NCBI GenBank assembly: GCA_029880025.1
Contig: JAOUPE010000014.1
Location: 1-15,263, forward strand
Origin: Caldifarciminota bacterium
GTDB lineage: Bacteria; Hydrothermota; Tepidihabitantia; Tepidihabitantales; JAOUPE01
Direction of reading: 5' to 3'
DNA: 15,263 nt
In this document: positions 1-7,900 of the stretch, piece by piece
How the letters are laid out: each line of letters begins with the position of its first letter
How positions within the stretch are numbered: the first letter of the stretch is position 1
Translations under genes and position numbers: made by a program
The notes under the pieces: generated by a model
Databases searched by the model: none
What the model was told of the DNA's origin: nothing
Seen by the model: the letters and a program-made list of their open reading frames with translations, nothing else

Positions 1-190
1 TTTAGAGAAAGGCAGGGTTAAAAATCCACCAATTGGAACAATCCTGCTTTATTTGAGGGCTTGCGGAGAATCCTGGTCTGAATTTTTTAAGCATCTGGAT
101 GCGATTGATTTTAGAACCAGACACGAACGGATGATTTCACAATTACCGATACCGCCCGAACAAAGAAAAATCCAGAGAGATGCGATATGA
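1..190 (+). CDS. C-terminal fragment of a helix-turn-helix (XRE-like) regulator, 5' truncated
   Basis: An open frame runs in from the window edge (first full codon at position 2) and stops at TGA 188-190, giving 62 residues. It contains PPIGTILLYLRACGESW followed by SEFFKHLD, which resembles the last helices of XRE/Cro-type DNA-binding domains where a spacing-then-'YLRACG' helix follows the recognition helix; this assignment rests on motif memory only. The tail is basic and charged (RTRHERM, PPEQRKIQRD). The stop overlaps the next reading frame (ATG at 180) by 11 bases. The following frame continues with the same Lys/Glu/Arg-rich character, so the stop may be a frameshift inside one longer gene rather than a true end. 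It could instead be a separate small regulator translationally coupled to its neighbour. Confidence 0.5.
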   Translation, partial: LEKGRVKNPPIGTILLYLRACGESWSEFFKHLDAIDFRTRHERMISQLPIPPEQRKIQRDAI

Positions 191-371
191 AATTGGCGTC
201 GAATTTCCATCTAAGGAAAAAGAAGAGATTGATTTTGACCGATTGAAAAAACTGATTGAAAATAAGGTCATAGCGTTAGTGAATAAAGAGGACATCACCC
301 TCACCTCAGTCCTCTCCCATCAAGGGAGAGGAGGAAATGCGGTTATAATGATTATCAGAAATTTGCCTTAG
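180..371 (+). pseudogene. Middle fragment of a broken gene (probably the same HTH-linked protein)
   Basis: A 63-codon frame opens at ATG 180 inside the last codons of the preceding fragment. Its first ~38 residues (MRYEIGVEFPSKEKEEIDFD, then RLKKLIENKVIALVNKE) look like genuine helical protein. From about position 295 it runs into a palindromic repeat and ends in meaningless sequence (SVLSHQGRGGNAVIM). Immediately after the repeat, protein-like sequence resumes in another frame as NDYQKFALEYFDFLATL. The simplest reading is that one gene was interrupted by a repeat whose length is not a multiple of three. I do not recognise a family for this part. No Shine-Dalgarno site precedes the ATG. Confidence 0.45.
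295..333 (+). repeat. Palindromic intergenic-type repeat inserted in a gene
   Basis: The arms cctctccc (311-318) and gggagagg (324-331) are perfect inverted repeats around the 5-base loop atcaa, preceded by a C-rich lead-in (caccctcacctcagt). This layout matches the widespread bacterial 'CCCTCACC...CCCTCTCCC..GGGAGAGGG' palindromes usually found between genes. Here it sits where two protein-like reading frames change phase. Confidence 0.6.
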
Positions 372-664
372 AGTATTTTGATTTTTTAGCGACATTGAAT
401 AAAGTCCGCCTGAGGCGAATTACTGAGAAATGGCAAAGAGCCGGATTAAAATTGCATCTTATTTCCAAAATTAAGAAGATTATCAATTCGGTGCTTAGGG
501 GAGAGATTAAAAGGATAGAATCTAAAAAGTCATTACCAACTAAAAAACAGGAAAAGATGGCACTTGGCTTTACTAAGTATCGGATAATGATTGAGCGAAT
601 CGAAACCGAAGTCCATAAGTTACTCTGTGATTTGAGTGTTCCAACTCGCTGGTTTTCATCCCAC

Positions 665-725
665 AAAGCCTTTACCCGAGAATGCTGTCGAGCTTTGAAG
701 AAATATTATGGTAAAGCCTTTACCC
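665..725 (+). repeat. 13-bp direct repeat pair (aaagcctttaccc)
   Basis: The 13-mer aaagcctttaccc occurs at 665-677 and again at 713-725, 48 bases apart. The second copy directly abuts the palindromic insert at 728-763. It may be coincidence, or a target-site or recombination trace of that insert. Confidence 0.4.
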
Positions 726-727
726 CC

Positions 728-763
728 CGAATCGGGTCTCTCGACCCGAGAAGGGTCGATTCG
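728..763 (+). repeat. Compound palindrome inserted in frame in the broken gene
   Basis: The outer arms cgaatcg (728-734) and cgattcg (757-763) are inverted repeats. Inside are two overlapping hairpin options that share the central gaccc: gggtc 734-738 with gaccc 743-747, and cgaccc 742-747 with gggtcg 753-758. The element adds Arg/Asp/Ser-rich residues to the surrounding reading frame without shifting it. Confidence 0.6.
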
Positions 764-916
764 ACTCCCCAAGAAAGGAAAGAAAAATTGGAACAGTCGC
801 TAAATAAAATTATCGGCAGATGGAAAAAAGAGGGATTAAAAGAAGATGTCCTACTGAAATTAAAGGAGAAAATTGTTTCAGTCTTTGTTGCACTAAGGTT
901 AAAAGTAATTATTTAA

Positions 917-1200
917 GGAAACCTTAATCCGGCGATAAAAAACCACAAAAGAAATTTGAAACCGCGGATGCACGCGGATTTACACAGATATAAATTCCAA
1001 AAGAAATCTGCGTTAATCTGCGGTTAAAATTCTTATCTCTTCTGTGTTTATCTGTGTTCAGCTCCTTCCAGCCGCTGGACTCTCCGAGTTCTTTATCTGT
1101 GTTCATCTGTGTTCAGCTTCCTTTGGTCGCTGGACTCTTCGAGTAATATCTGTGGTTTCTCTCCGAGTTGCATCTGTGGTTGCATCTGGATTTAGATGAC
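917..1200. repeat. Non-coding repeat patch of the 'ACAGATG / ATCTGTG' family
   Basis: This gene-free stretch is built from short degenerate units: accgcggatgcacgcgg, ttacacagat, aatctgcgttaatctgcgg, then repeated tctgtgttca and atctgtggtt. Such strings occur between genes in many uncultured and environmental bacteria. Inside it, 1051-1089 and 1106-1144 are a 39-bp imperfect direct duplication with a 55-bp period (both begin tctgtgttcagct and end gagt). A minus-strand open frame across it (1106-924) simply translates the repeat and has no protein character. Confidence 0.75.
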
Positions 1201-1202
1201 GG

Positions 1203-1230
1203 TTGACTTTGTTTGAGGCATAAGAATAAT
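1203..1230 (+). promoter_or_regulatory. Candidate sigma70 promoter of the ZIP gene
   Basis: TTGACT at 1203-1208, a 16-base spacer and AATAAT at 1225-1230 each match consensus at 5 of 6 positions. Transcription would begin near 1237, about five bases before the ATG at 1242, so the mRNA would be almost leaderless. Confidence 0.4.
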
Positions 1231-1241
1231 AATATGAGAGA

Positions 1242-2054
1242 ATGATAAATTTTCTTAAAGACTTGCACCCGGTGATTCAGACACTTCTGGCAACCCTTTT
1301 TACTTGGGGATTAACTGTCCTGGGTGCAGCTACAGTATTTGTAACGAAAAGTGTAAATCGCAGGTTATTGGATAGCATGTTGGGTTTTGCGGCTGGGGTG
1401 ATGATTGCAGCGAGTTTCTGGTCATTACTTGCACCAGCGATTGAAATGTCACGAGGGAAAAGCATTCCCGCCTGGCTACCGGCTATGATCGGTTTTATTT
1501 CAGGTGGATTATTTTTATGGGTCATTGATAAAATTCTCCCTCATCTTCATCTCGGTTTTCCGATTGAAGAAGCCGAAGGAATTAAGACTTCCTGGCATCG
1601 GAGTATTTTACTCGTTCTTGCTATAACCTTACATAATATTCCGGAAGGTTTAGCCGTCGGTGTGGCGTTTGGTGCAGTAGCAGCTGGATTTCCTTCAGCT
1701 ACATTACCGGCAGCGATTGCTTTAGCGATTGGAATCGGGATTCAAAATTTTCCTGAAGGGCTTGCCGTTTCAATGCCGCTTCGACGTGAAGGGATGTCTT
1801 TACTTAAGAGCTTCTGGTATGGTCAGTTATCGGCAATCGTTGAACCAATCGCCGGTATTATCGGTGCCGCCGCGGTACTTATTGCTCAGCCAATTTTACC
1901 TTATGCGCTTAGTTTTGCGGCTGGCGCAATGATTTTTGTTGTGGTCGAAGAATTGATTCCAGAATCTCAGCGATGGGGTAATACGGATTTGGCAACCGCC
2001 GGTGCAATGCTCGGTTTTGCCATTATGATGTTACTCGATGTTGCGTTTGGCTAG
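1242..2054 (+). CDS. ZIP family divalent metal transporter, GufA-type
   Basis: This 270-residue polytopic membrane protein has about eight hydrophobic segments. It carries the ZIP metal-site motifs: HNIPEG at residues 131-136 (TM4), QNFPEG at 168-173 (TM5) and E201 in VEPIAG (TM6). These correspond to the binuclear site ligands known from the GufA-clade protein BbZIP (H, N, E / Q, D, E / E), with Asn replacing the TM5 Asp here. A later VVEELIPES motif is also family-typical. The expected role is uptake or equilibration of Zn(II) or related divalent metals across the inner membrane. Length fits the family (250-310). ATG 1242 is chosen because the first hydrophobic segment follows it and an upstream ATG at 1234 is out of frame. 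GAGAG lies one base from the ATG, too close for a normal ribosome-binding site, which suits a near-leaderless mRNA. The stop is TAG. Metal specificity cannot be told from sequence. Confidence 0.93.
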   Translation: MINFLKDLHPVIQTLLATLFTWGLTVLGAATVFVTKSVNRRLLDSMLGFAAGVMIAASFWSLLAPAIEMSRGKSIPAWLPAMIGFISGGLFLWVIDKILPHLHLGFPIEEAEGIKTSWHRSILLVLAITLHNIPEGLAVGVAFGAVAAGFPSATLPAAIALAIGIGIQNFPEGLAVSMPLRREGMSLLKSFWYGQLSAIVEPIAGIIGAAAVLIAQPILPYALSFAAGAMIFVVVEELIPESQRWGNTDLATAGAMLGFAIMMLLDVAFG

Positions 2055-2074
2055 TTAGTAAATATTATTAAAAC

Positions 2075-2086
2075 AACAATATTGTT
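2075..2086. other. 12-bp perfect palindrome downstream of the ZIP gene
   Basis: The sequence aacaatattgtt is its own reverse complement and lies 20 bases after the ZIP stop codon, about 95 bases before the next promoter. It could be an operator half-site pair or chance in AT-rich DNA; it is too AT-rich to be a convincing terminator. Confidence 0.25.
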
Positions 2087-2179
2087 TAATTGAAAATTAA
2101 ATTTGAAGAGGGTAAGAATTATTTGGAATGGACAAATTAACCCATTGGTAAAATCTGACTTGACGCTTGTAAAAAACGC

Positions 2180-2208
2180 TTGACAATTTTCATTTAATAT
2201 TCTATAAT
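2180..2208 (+). promoter_or_regulatory. Perfect-consensus sigma70 promoter of the exported-protein operon
   Basis: TTGACA (2180-2185) and TATAAT (2203-2208) are separated by 17 bases, an exact match in both hexamers and spacing. The predicted start is near 2215, leaving about 15 bases of leader before ATG 2230. A second CTTGAC-containing copy (2159-2164, cttgacgcttg) lies 20 bases upstream. Confidence 0.85.
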
Positions 2209-2219
2209 AATTTGATTCT

Positions 2220-2223
2220 GGAG
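2220..2223 (+). promoter_or_regulatory. Ribosome-binding site deciding the start at 2230
   Basis: GGAG lies six bases before ATG 2230. The longer frame opening at TTG 2212 would start upstream of the predicted transcript start, so the ATG is preferred; it also places a clean signal peptide at the N-terminus. Confidence 0.75.
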
Positions 2224-2229
2224 AAAAAG

Positions 2230-4896
2230 ATGAAAAAGATATTTGTTATAATTATCATTTCACTAATAACAGCGGTATTCGCATCCGATAATCTGCCTTC
2301 CAAAAATCAATTGGATACAGAATTTAATGAAAACTATTTCCTAACCAGTAATTATTCTAACCCTGATGTGGGGGTATCTTTCATTTTAAATCCAGGGGAT
2401 ACGGTAGACTCAAACACCGTATTTATTCCAGAAGTAGTTGTAAGAAATTATGGAGATACTACTGTCAGTTTCCAAATACATTTCAAGGATATTACCTATG
2501 ATAGTTTTTATGAGATAACGCAAGTTAATAATATTCCACCCTACTCAATCGATACAGTCCGGTTTAATCGAATGTTACGAGTTTCATTTCCCAGAGGTAG
2601 TTTTGGGGTGAAATGCAGTACGGCGCTTCCTAATGATGTGAATAATTCAAATGACGCTTATCAAAAGCAAATTATCTGTCGAGTGCGAGATATTGTGCTT
2701 TTGGAAATATTTTCCCCGGATACGGTAGATTCTGGAACCATCATTATTCCTCGAGCCCGTATCAGAAATTCAGGAAATGTTCGACATCCGTTTTGGGCGA
2801 CATTTAAAATCGGTTCGGTTTACTCCTGTTCACTCGCCCTGGTGACTCCGGAACCTGGTTATGAGGAAACATTTAATTTTGACCCTTGGGCAGGTAATAT
2901 GCGAGGTACTCATGCGGTCAGTTGTTTCGCCGATACGGTTAAAGATATTCATCCCGAGAATAATGTTTTATATAGTATTTTAACGGTTCGAGTCATGGAT
3001 TTTGGCTTAACGCAAATTTTACAGCCCACGCCAATCATTCCTGAATATAGTCAGATAAATCCAAAAGTCCTGGTCACGAATTTTGGCAACCTGTCGGCAG
3101 CGGGTAAGGTATTTTTCACAATAATTAATTCGGCATCCCAGACCGTTTATAGCGACAGTAATGATATAATCCTTGAGCCAGAAATTTTAGATACCATAAC
3201 CTTCCCAACTTGGTCGGCTGATTCTGGACGCTATACTGCAATCACTTATACGAAGTTAAACGGAGACATTAATCCGAATAACGACACAATAATTTTACAC
3301 TTTTTCGCCGGAACCCCGATACGCGATGTTGGTGTAACAAGTATAATTTCACCCACCGGCTCGATCGAACGACACGTTATAATCCCAAAAGCCGAAATCG
3401 GCAACTTCGGCGATCTGGCCGAGACATTTTTTACCTATTTTAAGATTTTAGATTATAGTAATGTCACTTTTTATCATGATTCTTTGTTAATTGAAAATCT
3501 GACCCCGGATAGTAACTTGCATTTAATATTCTCTTCATGGAATCCACCACCAGGTGATTTCGTGGTCCAATGTTATACAACCCTGTTAGAGGATATGAAT
3601 CCAGATAATAATTTCTTGACCGATTCGGTCACGATTGAAACCCTGGATGTTGGTTGGTCTCAACGCAGCCCATTTCCAGACGGAAATAGAAGTAAGATTA
3701 AAAAGGTGAAGCACGGCGGTGCATTAGTTTATGTCCCGCCTAACTCAATATACGCTTTTAAAGGAAATAATACCACCGAATTCTATTGTTACGATATAAT
3801 TTTTAACACCTGGACCGATAAAGAAACGATACCTTTTGCCGATAGAAAGAAACGTGTGAAAGCCGGCGCTAGTTTATGCTATGATGGAGAACAATTTATC
3901 TATGCAATAAAAGGTAATAATACTTTTGAATTTTGGCGCTATAATATCATCAGCGATTCCTGGCGGTTAATGAGAGATGTCCCAACCGGTACCGGGAGTA
4001 AAATAAGGAAAGTTAAGTATGGTGCCGGGTTAGTATTTGTTACGGTATCAGATACTCGACATTTCGTCTATCTCCTAAAAGGGAATAGAACCTTTGAATT
4101 TTATGCCTACTCGGTCGAAGGCGATACCTGGATTACCAAGCCGGATGCGCCATCCGGTGAATCTGGAAAACAATTCAAAAAAGGTAGTTGTATAACTTAT
4201 GACCGTGACAATAACTGTATATGGGCACTCAAAGGAAAATATAATGAATATTATGCTTATGACTTGGAAAATGATACCTGGCTGGATAAGCCATCTTTAC
4301 CATTCGTTGGAACGACAGGAAGGAAGAAAAAAGCAAAAGATGGTGCGGCACTGGCTTATTGTCCTTCAACCCAGGCGGTCTACGCACTAAAAGGTGGAAA
4401 TACTAACGAGTTCTGGCGTTATATACCGGGCAGTTCGGATACAATTTGGGATCCAATGGAAGATATGCCAGTAGGAACAAAGAAAGTGAAAGCCGGAGGT
4501 TCTTTAGTTTATGCGGCGGGCAATTTGTATGCATTGCGCGGTAATAAGACCATGGATTTCTTTGTTTACAATTTTGGCTCTTGGGTCGGAATTAAAGAGC
4601 CAAATCCAACAAAAATAAAACATTCCCAACTTGGACTTAAGATTCAACCTAACCCATTTTCACGTACCGCCCTCATTTTATATTCAATAAATGGACCGAT
4701 GGGTTCCAAGATTCCAGTAACCCTTAAACTCTATAACCTAACTGGTAGAGTGGAAAAATCTTTAGTTGATGATTATTGTTCACCCGGTCTGTATGAGGTG
4801 GATATAAAATCAACTGATTTGCCAAATGGGATTTACTTTATTCAATTTAAAGCCGGAAATCTTCAAACCTGCAAGAAAGTAATAATTACCAGATAA
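2230..4896 (+). CDS. Secreted modular protein: four CARDB-like repeats, six-bladed Kelch-like propeller, Por/T9SS-type sorting tail
   Basis: This 888-residue protein starts with a Sec signal peptide (KK, then a hydrophobic run; likely cut after AVFA at residue ~18). Four ~105-residue Ig-like repeats begin near residues 46, 154, 257 and 366. Each opens D(V/I/F)G(V/L)-x-IxxP and continues with xIxNxGx, the pattern of CARDB adhesion-type domains. Residues ~473-787 form six Kelch-like blades of the form VKxGGaLvY, iYalKGNNTxEFwrY, dtW. In the usual Kelch position 'YviGG' a Lys-Gly-Asn motif appears instead. Residues ~800-888 (LGLKIQPNPF to VIITR, including LYNLTGR and LPNGIYFIQF) match the C-terminal beta-sandwich signal used by T9SS-type export. 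Expected location is the cell surface or outside; role probably adhesion or binding, with no catalytic residues seen. It is the first gene of an apparent operon with the next gene, which repeats the same propeller and tail. Confidence 0.88.
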   Translation: MKKIFVIIIISLITAVFASDNLPSKNQLDTEFNENYFLTSNYSNPDVGVSFILNPGDTVDSNTVFIPEVVVRNYGDTTVSFQIHFKDITYDSFYEITQVNNIPPYSIDTVRFNRMLRVSFPRGSFGVKCSTALPNDVNNSNDAYQKQIICRVRDIVLLEIFSPDTVDSGTIIIPRARIRNSGNVRHPFWATFKIGSVYSCSLALVTPEPGYEETFNFDPWAGNMRGTHAVSCFADTVKDIHPENNVLYSILTVRVMDFGLTQILQPTPIIPEYSQINPKVLVTNFGNLSAAGKVFFTIINSASQTVYSDSNDIILEPEILDTITFPTWSADSGRYTAITYTKLNGDINPNNDTIILHFFAGTPIRDVGVTSIISPTGSIERHVIIPKAEIGNFGDLAETFFTYFKILDYSNVTFYHDSLLIENLTPDSNLHLIFSSWNPPPGDFVVQCYTTLLEDMNPDNNFLTDSVTIETLDVGWSQRSPFPDGNRSKIKKVKHGGALVYVPPNSIYAFKGNNTTEFYCYDIIFNTWTDKETIPFADRKKRVKAGASLCYDGEQFIYAIKGNNTFEFWRYNIISDSWRLMRDVPTGTGSKIRKVKYGAGLVFVTVSDTRHFVYLLKGNRTFEFYAYSVEGDTWITKPDAPSGESGKQFKKGSCITYDRDNNCIWALKGKYNEYYAYDLENDTWLDKPSLPFVGTTGRKKKAKDGAALAYCPSTQAVYALKGGNTNEFWRYIPGSSDTIWDPMEDMPVGTKKVKAGGSLVYAAGNLYALRGNKTMDFFVYNFGSWVGIKEPNPTKIKHSQLGLKIQPNPFSRTALILYSINGPMGSKIPVTLKLYNLTGRVEKSLVDDYCSPGLYEVDIKSTDLPNGIYFIQFKAGNLQTCKKVIITR

Positions 4897-4906
4897 TAAG
4901 TTAACA

Positions 4907-4925
4907 GTCCTTCGGACAATTTTTA
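4907..4925 (+). terminator. Weak hairpin with T-tract between the two exported-protein genes
   Basis: gtcc (4907-4910) and ggac (4914-4917) pair around ttc, followed by aattttt. A four-pair stem is too weak to stop all transcription; at most it would lower expression of the downstream gene, for which no separate promoter is visible. Confidence 0.25.
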
Positions 4926-4932
4926 AGGGCGC

Positions 4933-4940
4933 TAAGGAGG
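4933..4940 (+). promoter_or_regulatory. Strong Shine-Dalgarno site for the phosphatase-fusion gene
   Basis: TAAGGAGG lies four bases before ATG 4945, a full-length match to the anti-Shine-Dalgarno sequence. Confidence 0.85.
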
Positions 4941-4944
4941 TTTA

Positions 4945-7900
4945 ATGACTAAAATTTTTTTGATATTTCTTTTAATCCTTTTGGTTTCTCCTTCATTCGC
5001 TCAACAACCAGAAAATGTGTTGGTCATCACGATTGACGGGATTCGTAATGACGAGGCGTTTGAAGCCGAATCGCTTAATCTAAGGCATATCTGGAATGAC
5101 CTGAGACCTTTAGGAACAATCTATCGCAGATTCTGGAATAGGGGTTGGACCGCAACTACTGCTGGACATAATACGATTGCTTGTGGAGTTAGGCAAATCG
5201 TTAGAAATAACTCTGGTACTGACCAGGATATCCGACCTGACCAGCCCACTTTCTTTGAATATTTCCGAAGCAGATTCGGACTGCCCGAAAGTAAAGCAGG
5301 AGCGATTATGGGTAAGGGAAACTGCCGTTGTGTTGATTTTGGTCTTGAGCCTTCCTATGGTGAAAATTATAAGGGGTTTTTGATATATAACGCACCTGAC
5401 TCAACTATTTCTAATTTAGTCCACCAAGCGATGGATTCAATCCAGCCCAGATTACTTTATATCAATCTAAGAGACGTTGATGGTGCTGGACATGGTGGAA
5501 TCGACTCGGTCTATCATCAATCGATAATTACCGCCGATTCTATCGTCTATGAATTCTGGCAACACATCCAGGCGATTCCACCTTACAGCGATACATTTTA
5601 TAAAGATAAAACCGTAATGATTGTTACCTCTGACCACGGCAGGAATGATGATGCTCATGGCGGCTATCAAGGTCATGGTGAATGGGACCATGGTTGTCGA
5701 GATTTGATGTTTTTGGCTTTAGGACCAGGAATAAGACAGAATCAGGTCATCAATGATATTGACCGTGACCAGATTGATATTGTGCCGACGGTTGGTTACA
5801 TCTTAGGATTTCCTACCTATTTCTCAGAAGGCGAGGAGATGGAAGAAATTTTCACCACCGATTTTAAACCCAAAAAGTATCGCGGTTTTTCTTATTCTTA
5901 TGATTTTGGATTAAATTTAAGTAACACACAAAAATTCTCACGAGAACCAGAAATTGCGGTGGACCGAAATGGCAGAATCCATGTTGTCTGGACCGATAAT
6001 AGCCGGGGAGAATGGGAGGTCTATTATCGAAAGAGCATGGATGGGGGATTGACCTGGTCGCCAACCCGAATTCTTTTTGATTTTCCAGGGAATGATAGTG
6101 TGATGTGGTTTGCCAATATTGATGGTGACGACAGTCTAATCGTTTCCGCCATGGGTTATGCCAAGATTGGGCAGGAGATTGATTCTTTGCCGCCATCCCG
6201 GATTGATACGACTTTTGTCTGGTATCCCTGGGTTGCTACCAGTATTGATGAAGGTGATAATTGGCATATCACTTCAATGCCTGATTCAAATATGGGCTCC
6301 TATGCCTCACCGGTTGCGGTCAAAAACGGCAGGTATTCAATCGCTTATTGGATGGTTGGTAAATTCGGTTATGAAAGAACCCAAGAAGGGCTAAACTTCA
6401 ACTGGCGAAATGCCGGTGAAAATTGGCAAGATTCAGTTCCAAGGATAATCAACAAAAAGTTTCTTAATATCAAACTAATGGATGATGGCAGCAGTTTTCA
6501 TATTGTTGGCTGTTGTATTCAACGAAACACTGAAGACTGGGAGATTGGCTATTGGCGGAGTGAGAATGGTATTGACTGGAACCGGGTATGGATAACCAAA
6601 GATTCAGGTGATGTTTTTTTTGACTATGACCCATCTTTGGTCAAAGATGACAGTGGTAATCTTCATATAGTCTGGGCAAGAAAAGAGGATGTTGGAGGCA
6701 CCTGGCAGATATATTACACAAGAAGCACAGACAATGGAAATACCTGGTCGGCAATGGTTCCGATATCATCCAGTATGTTTGGTGCCTGGAAACCGGATAT
6801 CGCTTCAAAAGAAGATACTCTCTATGTGGTCTGGGTTGATTACAGGGATGGCAATTCAGAGATTTATGGTTGCCGCAGTACCGACCGCGGTGTCAGCTGG
6901 CTTAGTGAGGAGCGGATTACATTCGATAATACCTTTTCGACCAATCCGAAAATAGAAGTTTGGAATGATAAGTTGTTATTGGTCTGGCAGGATTATCGAG
7001 ATGGGAACTGGGAAATATATTTCAATTACTTGCCTGGTAGTTCAACCATTCATGATGTTGGCCCGGCTCGTTTGAGCTCACCAGGAAAGCGAATAATTCC
7101 CAATGATTCAATAATACCTCAAGCCTGGATTAGAAATTACGGTGACGTTTTCGAAACATTTCGAGTCTATTTAGAAATTGAGCCAGCTTATTTCGATTCG
7201 GTACAGGTTACTACAGCACCCCACGATTCTTCAATTGTTAGTTTTTCTCGAACCTGGAATGCGACATTGGGTTCTTATTTATTCAAGCTCTATACTACTT
7301 TAAATACCGACCAGAATCTAACCAATGACACTATTACCGATGTAATTGAAGTGGTTGGTGATTCTTGGGTTCAGATTGATGATTTACCGCTGGGTCCAAG
7401 AAACCGAAAAGTAAAAGCAGGCGGATGTCTTGTTTATGTTCCGGACCAGAATTTAATCTATGCTTTAAAAGGTAATAATACTAATGAGTTTTACGTTTAT
7501 TCCCTAAGTACAGGTGATTGGTTAGAAAAAGAATCAATCCCTTATGACCCGAACCAACGCCGCAAACGGGTTAAAAGAGGCGCTGCATTATGCTATGATG
7601 GAGCTCGTTATATCTATGCCGCTAAAGGTAAAAATTCTACTGAGTTTTGGCGCTATGATACTAAGGCTGGTTACAGTGATACAATTTGGAAAATACTGGC
7701 GCCGGTTCCTTTACCGCCGAGCAACAAAAAATTGAAGGGAGGCACTGGTTTGGCTTATGCAACCAAGGGTTCAGACCATTATGTCTATCTTCTAAAAGGG
7801 AGCAAAACCACCGATTTCTATGCATTTCATATTGAGGGTGATTCCTGGATTAAAAGCCTTGTGCCAGCTCCTTTAGGACCAAGCGGCAAGCCTTTTAAGA

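Larger units (their letters stand above)
287..916 (+). pseudogene. C-terminal fragment of the broken gene, hypothetical Lys/Arg-rich protein
   Basis: This frame is open from 287 to TAA at 914-916. Only the part after about 344 looks like protein: YNDYQKFALEYFDFLATL, then NKVRLRRITEKWQRAGLK and a run of basic helices to the end. A TTG at 395 is the first nominal start codon but has no ribosome-binding site and lies inside the protein-like stretch, so it is unlikely to be the real start. Residues encoded at about 719-772 (FTPRIGSLDPRRVDSTPQ) come from a second palindromic insert that keeps the frame; the sequence on both sides (RALKKYYGKA and ERKEKLEQSLNKIIGRWKKE) would join smoothly without it. 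No known domain is recognised. Read with the two preceding fragments it suggests a decayed regulator of roughly 270-300 residues. Confidence 0.45.

Noticed and set aside
395..397. TTG 395 as the start of an independent 173-residue protein
   Set aside because: Protein-like sequence extends upstream of it in the same frame to about 344 and no ribosome-binding site precedes it.
924..1106. Minus-strand 60-codon frame beginning MNTDKE
   Set aside because: It translates the 'ATCTGTGTTCATCTGTG' repeat; such MNTD(E/K)-type predictions are a known artefact of these repeats and no protein character is visible.
2212..2229. Upstream TTG start for the first exported protein
   Set aside because: It would precede the predicted transcript start, lacks a ribosome-binding site and puts six residues before a clean signal peptide; ATG 2230 with GGAG is better.
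5467..6196. Minus-strand frames inside the phosphatase-fusion gene
   Set aside because: They lie opposite well-supported coding sequence, have no domain-like composition and no ribosome-binding sites.
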